A stretch of DNA of 64,000 nucleotides, from positions 1,736,001 to 1,800,000 of the forward strand of contig VNKQ01000002.1 of assembly GCA_016508695.1 (NCBI GenBank), read 5' to 3'. Each line of letters opens with the position of its first letter. Position 1 is the stretch's first letter. This DNA comes from Hyphodiscus hymeniophilus. Its lineage: Eukaryota > Ascomycota > Leotiomycetes > Helotiales > Hyphodiscaceae. Made by a program: the position numbers and the translations under genes. Positions 59,663 to 64,000 of the stretch are shown piece after piece. Under the pieces are notes generated by a model. It was given only the letters and a program-made list of their open reading frames with translations, searched no databases and was not told the origin of the DNA.

Positions 59663-62146
59663 ATGGCAGCGATACTAGATACATCACAGGATTCCACTTG
59701 GAATGATATGGACCTAGACAGCAGGGATGACCGTGATCGCCACAATCAACACCACCATGCTCGCAACACGACCATTACAGACACGGTACTACCAGCCCCA
59801 GATACCTGGCCGGGAATTCTCCCGGCGCCGACCCCCAGAATCCCCCGCGACACAATCCAAGCCGTGGTCCCCTTCTCCGGACCCTACAAATCGCCCTTCA
59901 CCACCAAACCCCCGGCCCCAAGCGACATCCTGGACTGTCTCAAGTCTGTAAACTGTAGCTACCTCTCCAGTGATATCGCTCCGAATCTACTTCAACTGAA
60001 GCAACACGCGCAATCACTCACCGTCCTCATCAAAGGATTGAGTGTCTCCCACACCTCAGCCCTCATTGACAGCTCCAGCTCCAATTTACCACGAGCAGGA
60101 AGCTTCGAGGACAACGAGAGCTTCGACTGGTTGAACGACCTAACGAAGCGGTATTCGACAGATGATGCTCATCATCTGCAGCCTCTGACCTCGATCCTCA
60201 ACGTCGTCGAAGAAGACCCTGTCAGTGGCGAGACACGAAACATCTGCCCGTTACAAGAAGCCCTTGCAGAAGGGGACAAAATTCAACCACACCCTTGGGC
60301 CACACACCAGAATCTCATCCGTCACGCTAATGAGCTGCTTGAACGGTTGGACCATGAATATAGTGCTCGCGGTGGACTTCTGTCGATCTTCCCAACGAAC
60401 ATGCAGAAAGAAGATCGGGCAAAGGCGGAGAAGACCGTTCTGGGACAGTTGATTTTCTGGATCCAGAATCTCGTCCAACGAATCCATCACCTCGAACGTC
60501 TGTACGCCAATTCAATGGATGTCCTATCCAAAGAAGCCGTTGTTCCATCGGAAACACTCTCAGCTCTCGGGGCGCGGGGCAGGAAGGGTCGCGAAGTCGT
60601 GTATCCACAAGATCGTTTCGTGCTTGTCAACGCAGGTGATGATCTGTGGGAATTCCTCAACGCCGAGTTTGAGCGCAAGGAGGTGATCGACACAGCTGTT
60701 GACAAGAATTACCGCGAACTAGGCACGACGGGGGAGGCGATTTGGGCGGACAGAGGAGGCAGGGAATTTGCTAAGGGCATCACCGCTATTGATGTCTATA
60801 CGCGGTACTATCGACTCCGCAACAGCCCTCTCAAAACCGTCTTCGTCATCCCAGCCCACGAGATCCATCCAGGTACCAAAGTGACACGCGAAATGGAGCA
60901 ACAGCCTACTGTCGTTACTGTCGTTAAACCCGTTTGGCCCGAACGAATGAGCGCAATAGAGCAAAGGTATAAAGATGATACGTTGGAACTGAAGCAATCT
61001 CGCTTCCAGCTGCGGGAGGAGACATTGAAAACTGGATTGCAAGAGCAGGAAGTGAAGCTGTTATATGATAATAACGCAAAGCTGAGAGAAGAGAAACGCA
61101 TACTCATTGAAGAGAAAAATAGAGCGGAGAAAGCGCTCAGAGAGCCTCCCAATCAGACAAAGTATGAGGTGTTCAGGGAGATTTCTAAAGCGAATGAGGC
61201 TCGCATGGAGGCTGCGAGGGTTAGGACCATTTACGAGAAGCAGATTGCGGATGCTAAAGCTGCGAAGAACAAGGCAGATGCCCGTGCCAAGGAGATGCAG
61301 GAAGCAAGAGATAATCAAGTCAAGAGTATCGCAGCGAAGGATGCGGAGAGAGACAAGGAGTGGGCTAAGAGGATCAAGTCCCTTGAGAACCGTGACAAGG
61401 ATATTGGACGAGCGGCCCAGGAAGCTATCCCGGCGTTGAAGAAACTTTGGTTGCAGCAGATGACGGAAAGTCAAATACTCATCGACTTTCTCGCCGATCC
61501 GGAGTCGCAGGAGGCGTTGCAGAATATAACGATTCCAGGTCATATTATCCAGACTGGAAAGGACAAGGCGAAGAAACTTTTTGATGTCGTCGATAAACAG
61601 ATTCCGAACATTGTGCCTGAAAATGAGGACTCATCTTCTGATTCCGAACATGGCAGAGGCACAGGGGAAGGCGCTGATGAAGGTCCACCAGGTGGTGGAG
61701 GGTCCAATATCGCCGCACCACCAAATACACCCAGCTGGCGAGTAACAGGATCAACGCAGAGCCACAGTTCCGGAATCTCTCCTCAGCCAACTCAACATGG
61801 CGTGTCACTAAACGTACCTAGTGTGGATCCAAACAGACCAAAGAGCCAAACCCAACCAAGACCTCAAAGCTCACGCCGCGAGGTCCCGAGTCCCGGTAAG
61901 CAAGTTTCGTTCCCAGCCAATTTGGAGGCAGGCCCTTCTGGCTCAGGCAAGAAGCGTCCTGCTAATGAGGAGCTGGAGCGTGGTAAGAAGAAGCAGGATA
62001 CGGGCCAAGGGAAGACTGGTTTGGTGCGGGGGCTCTGGAAACCTGAAGACGGAATAACTTTCGGAATAGATAGTAGAGGTGGAGTAGCATATGCAGATAA
62101 GATGCCGAGTGGATACAGTAGCGACGAAGACGAAGAAGACGCTTGA
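59663..62146 (+). CDS. Hypothetical coiled-coil protein, 827 aa, unrecognised
   Basis: A single uninterrupted exon with good coding texture. The ATG at 59,663 is preceded by CAACG and is the first in frame. I do not recognise a family. Residues 1-95 are Pro-rich and disordered with a His-rich patch (HNQHHHAR). About 95-420 look globular, with conserved-looking blocks DDLWEFLNAEF and YTRYYRLRNSP. About 435-600 form a long charged coiled coil (EQEVKLLYDNNAKLREEKR). About 640-780 are Ser/Gly/Pro-rich and disordered. The C-terminus has FGIDSRGGVAYADKMPSGYSS and an acidic DEDEEDA end. It may be a scaffold or nuclear protein specific to fungi, but that is a guess. Confidence 0.8.
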   Translation: MAAILDTSQDSTWNDMDLDSRDDRDRHNQHHHARNTTITDTVLPAPDTWPGILPAPTPRIPRDTIQAVVPFSGPYKSPFTTKPPAPSDILDCLKSVNCSYLSSDIAPNLLQLKQHAQSLTVLIKGLSVSHTSALIDSSSSNLPRAGSFEDNESFDWLNDLTKRYSTDDAHHLQPLTSILNVVEEDPVSGETRNICPLQEALAEGDKIQPHPWATHQNLIRHANELLERLDHEYSARGGLLSIFPTNMQKEDRAKAEKTVLGQLIFWIQNLVQRIHHLERLYANSMDVLSKEAVVPSETLSALGARGRKGREVVYPQDRFVLVNAGDDLWEFLNAEFERKEVIDTAVDKNYRELGTTGEAIWADRGGREFAKGITAIDVYTRYYRLRNSPLKTVFVIPAHEIHPGTKVTREMEQQPTVVTVVKPVWPERMSAIEQRYKDDTLELKQSRFQLREETLKTGLQEQEVKLLYDNNAKLREEKRILIEEKNRAEKALREPPNQTKYEVFREISKANEARMEAARVRTIYEKQIADAKAAKNKADARAKEMQEARDNQVKSIAAKDAERDKEWAKRIKSLENRDKDIGRAAQEAIPALKKLWLQQMTESQILIDFLADPESQEALQNITIPGHIIQTGKDKAKKLFDVVDKQIPNIVPENEDSSSDSEHGRGTGEGADEGPPGGGGSNIAAPPNTPSWRVTGSTQSHSSGISPQPTQHGVSLNVPSVDPNRPKSQTQPRPQSSRREVPSPGKQVSFPANLEAGPSGSGKKRPANEELERGKKKQDTGQGKTGLVRGLWKPEDGITFGIDSRGGVAYADKMPSGYSSDEDEEDA

Positions 62147-62581
62147 CTTGAGCAGGCGGAGTGGAAAGGAATCAAGGACAAATGTAGATACGTCGTGTTC
62201 CTTGGCTGGGGGCTCTTTCATTTGGTCCGTGGTTCCTTGGTTTGGTTTCCTGCTTGATTCTTGTTTGATGAATAGGGAATGAAGACCTGCCTCGGTGATC
62301 AATCTTGCATATGATGGCTGAGTACTGGCACTTGAGCATATCATGTGGCTTCTCGAGTAATTGAAAGCAAATCTGGGTTGAATGAGCTGCATGAATGTAT
62401 ACAATGATGTGGACCGAGGTTCGCCATGGACCTGAAATCTAATGCATAGAAAGATACAGTAAGCATATCTATTTATTTGCATTTGTATGAAAGCATCGCA
62501 AACCAGTGGAACGCCATCGCCTGAGCGCCAGTTCCTCCATTATATGCACCATTGAGCCATTCTCGACCCGATCCCGTTAAC
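62147..62581. other. Convergent 3' intergenic region
   Basis: 435 bp between two converging genes. No further feature recognised. Confidence 0.4.
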
Positions 62582-63332
62582 TCAACCAATAGGCTTCTGC
62601 TTCTTCTTTTTCTTCTTCTCACCACCCTTCTGGAAATCCCTCCAACTATCAATCCTCTGTTCCCTCGTACTCTCCCAATCCTGCTCATGTTCCCTCTTCC
62701 TCTTCCTCGCCTCAACTTCATCATCAGTCTTCTTCTGCTCCCTGCCCTCCTCCTGCATCTGCGCCTTCACCTGCCTTCGTCTCCTATGCTCATTATCAAT
62801 CAGCACCATCTTAGTCTTCTCTCTCCAATCGCGCGCAAAAGCCTCCGTCTTCAGTTCCTCGCTGTCAGTCGTCCATTTGTTCTCTCGTATGAGTAGCATG
62901 CGTGCGTCGGCAATGGCTTCGTCTAAACGCTCCCGATGCTTCTCGTCCATAAGTTCTGTCTGCGCCTTTTTGAGACGGTCAAATGCATCGGGGGCTAGAG
63001 GATTCGTCGTCTTGTCCGGATGGATTAGGAGGGATTTCATGCGGTAGCATTTTTTGATATCGGATTCTGGGACGCCGGGTTGGAGGTCAAGTACTGCATA
63101 ACTATTTGGATATTAGATTGAGCCTAGATAGAAGCCTGGGACTGGAGGCTTACGCATCTAGACGGAAAGCTTTCAAGATACGATCAATTTCAGCATCCTA
63201 GTTCAACGATCATGTCAGTAATTGTGCAGCGCGACTAATTGTAGGGCGTACCTTGTTGAACTCTTTCTCCTCTGATGCAAGAGCTTCAAGTGCGTCGATA
63301 TCATCGTCAGCTTTCTCGGGCTTGATAGTCAT
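62582..63332 (-). CDS. J-domain protein of the DNAJC8/Spf31 type, 214 aa
   Basis: Small nuclear-type Hsp70 co-chaperone; DNAJC8 and fission yeast Spf31 associate with splicing factors. Exons 63,332-63,252, 63,197-63,154 and 63,101-62,582, joined over introns of 54 nt (GTACGC...CTAG) and 52 nt (GTAAGC...ATAG). Without the two short 5' exons the J domain would lack its first helix. The J domain starts at about residue 43 (YAVLDLQPGVPESDIKKCYR), with the His-Pro-Asp triad at 69-71 (LLIHPDKTT). From about 100 on it is a charged helix with EHRRRRQVKAQM and RKRKREHEQDWESTREQRIDSW, the last part being typical of DNAJC8, and a Lys-rich end KKKKKKQKP. Length close to Spf31 (209). Confidence 0.92.
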
Positions 63333-64000
63333 AGCTCACCGAAATATACCGATCAAGCGATCGGTGATACGGTCAAAAATTGTTGTTTTTCAGATTATTG
63401 TGAATATGAAGACGGGTCGAGGTTATCGATTGCTTCTAGCCGGGGCAGCTTCGGCCGATTGAGTCACGTGCGTAACCGTACTATCATTTAGCGGTCTTAT
63501 CATGCTCCTCAGTTTCATTCACCAGTTCATACCTCTGTAAGCTTGGATGAAGAAATCCTCTTTACAACAACCCTTCCTAAGCCGAGCAAGTCTCGAGACG
63601 ATGACTTTCCCATGAAGTATCACTATTCCGCAGTGTGATCCAAGCCATACTTTTGTTAGCTGGGTTATGAACTGTGGAATCACCGTTAGCGACAGGACAT
63701 CTTGTAGCAATACAACACTTCCATTAGAAGACCATGGCCTTTATCCAAATTGTTTCGAGTCATGGTCGACCCATCACGGGTAATTCAGAAGACGCTTCGA
63801 GTCTGTTTTGTCCGTGCCTTAAGCACTCAGTTACATCCATTGTGAAAGATTTGGTTATATTCTTTAATTGATAGGATGGAATCTAGTACTTTGAAGCTTT
63901 CTAAATCGAATTTTACTTTAGAAAGGCGATAATTGTCAGGTATCGGGGGCATTTCTAAGTGATTGAGTTATTTGTAAGAATAGAGCTTTCCGTGGAGGTT
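63333..64000. other. Right-edge intergenic region, no gene seen
   Basis: Promoter side of the J-domain gene. It contains a CACGTG E-box-like palindrome in GAGTCACGTGCG at about 63,462. No coding frame of note before the window ends. Confidence 0.4.

Overview
The window comes from the nuclear genome of a filamentous ascomycete (Pezizomycotina; I cannot fix the class). The signs are genes with 43-54 nt GT-AG introns and CTAAC-type branch sites, a sorbitol/xylitol dehydrogenase and a fungal-type P450 relic, and a large A+T block in which CA/TG dinucleotides are scarce and TA dominates. That pattern is expected from repeat-induced point mutation (RIP).

Region 1 (1 to about 36,430) is an AT-rich transposon graveyard with no host gene. 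Its backbone is at least four RIP-decayed Ty1/Copia retrotransposon copies: one inverted at the left edge, one at about 2,101-16,410, a truncated one at about 23,231-24,947, and one at about 24,948-35,757. DNA transposons are nested in them: a 6.7 kb hAT-like element (5,828-12,515) and a 554 bp relative (22,493-23,046), both with 8 bp target duplications, and a Mutator-like (MULE) family with a 2.5 kb transposase-bearing copy (26,667-29,160) and several deletion derivatives. Some derivatives carry telomere-like TTAGGG-type repeats. One (21,013-21,736) is almost free of RIP, has identical 41 bp ends and keeps an open reading frame.

Region 2 (about 36,430 to 64,000) is ordinary gene-bearing DNA. 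In order: the cohesin loader Scc2/Mis4 (minus), split by a 1.3 kb intron; RNA polymerase I subunit Rpa12 (plus, divergent from scc2); deoxyhypusine hydroxylase (minus, convergent with rpa12); a glutamine tRNA gene; a sorbitol/xylitol dehydrogenase (minus); a RIP-decayed mariner-like MITE; a cytochrome P450 pseudogene (minus); a CSC1/OSCA-type stress-gated cation channel (minus); an unrecognised 827-residue coiled-coil protein (plus); and a small J-domain protein of the DNAJC8/Spf31 type (minus). These are mostly housekeeping genes (chromosome cohesion, rRNA transcription, eIF5A hypusination, splicing-associated chaperone) and do not form a pathway cluster.

The most striking object is the tRNA-Gln(CUG) gene at 47,647-47,834. 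All its stems form only after three intervening sequences are removed: an 18 nt one at the canonical 37/38 position, plus two 49 nt sequences in the D arm and T loop. The two 49 nt sequences look exactly like this genome's spliceosomal introns, with GT...CTAAC...AG and branch sites at the same offset. The second one splits the Pol III B box. I know of no described precedent for nuclear tRNA genes carrying spliceosomal-type introns at these positions.
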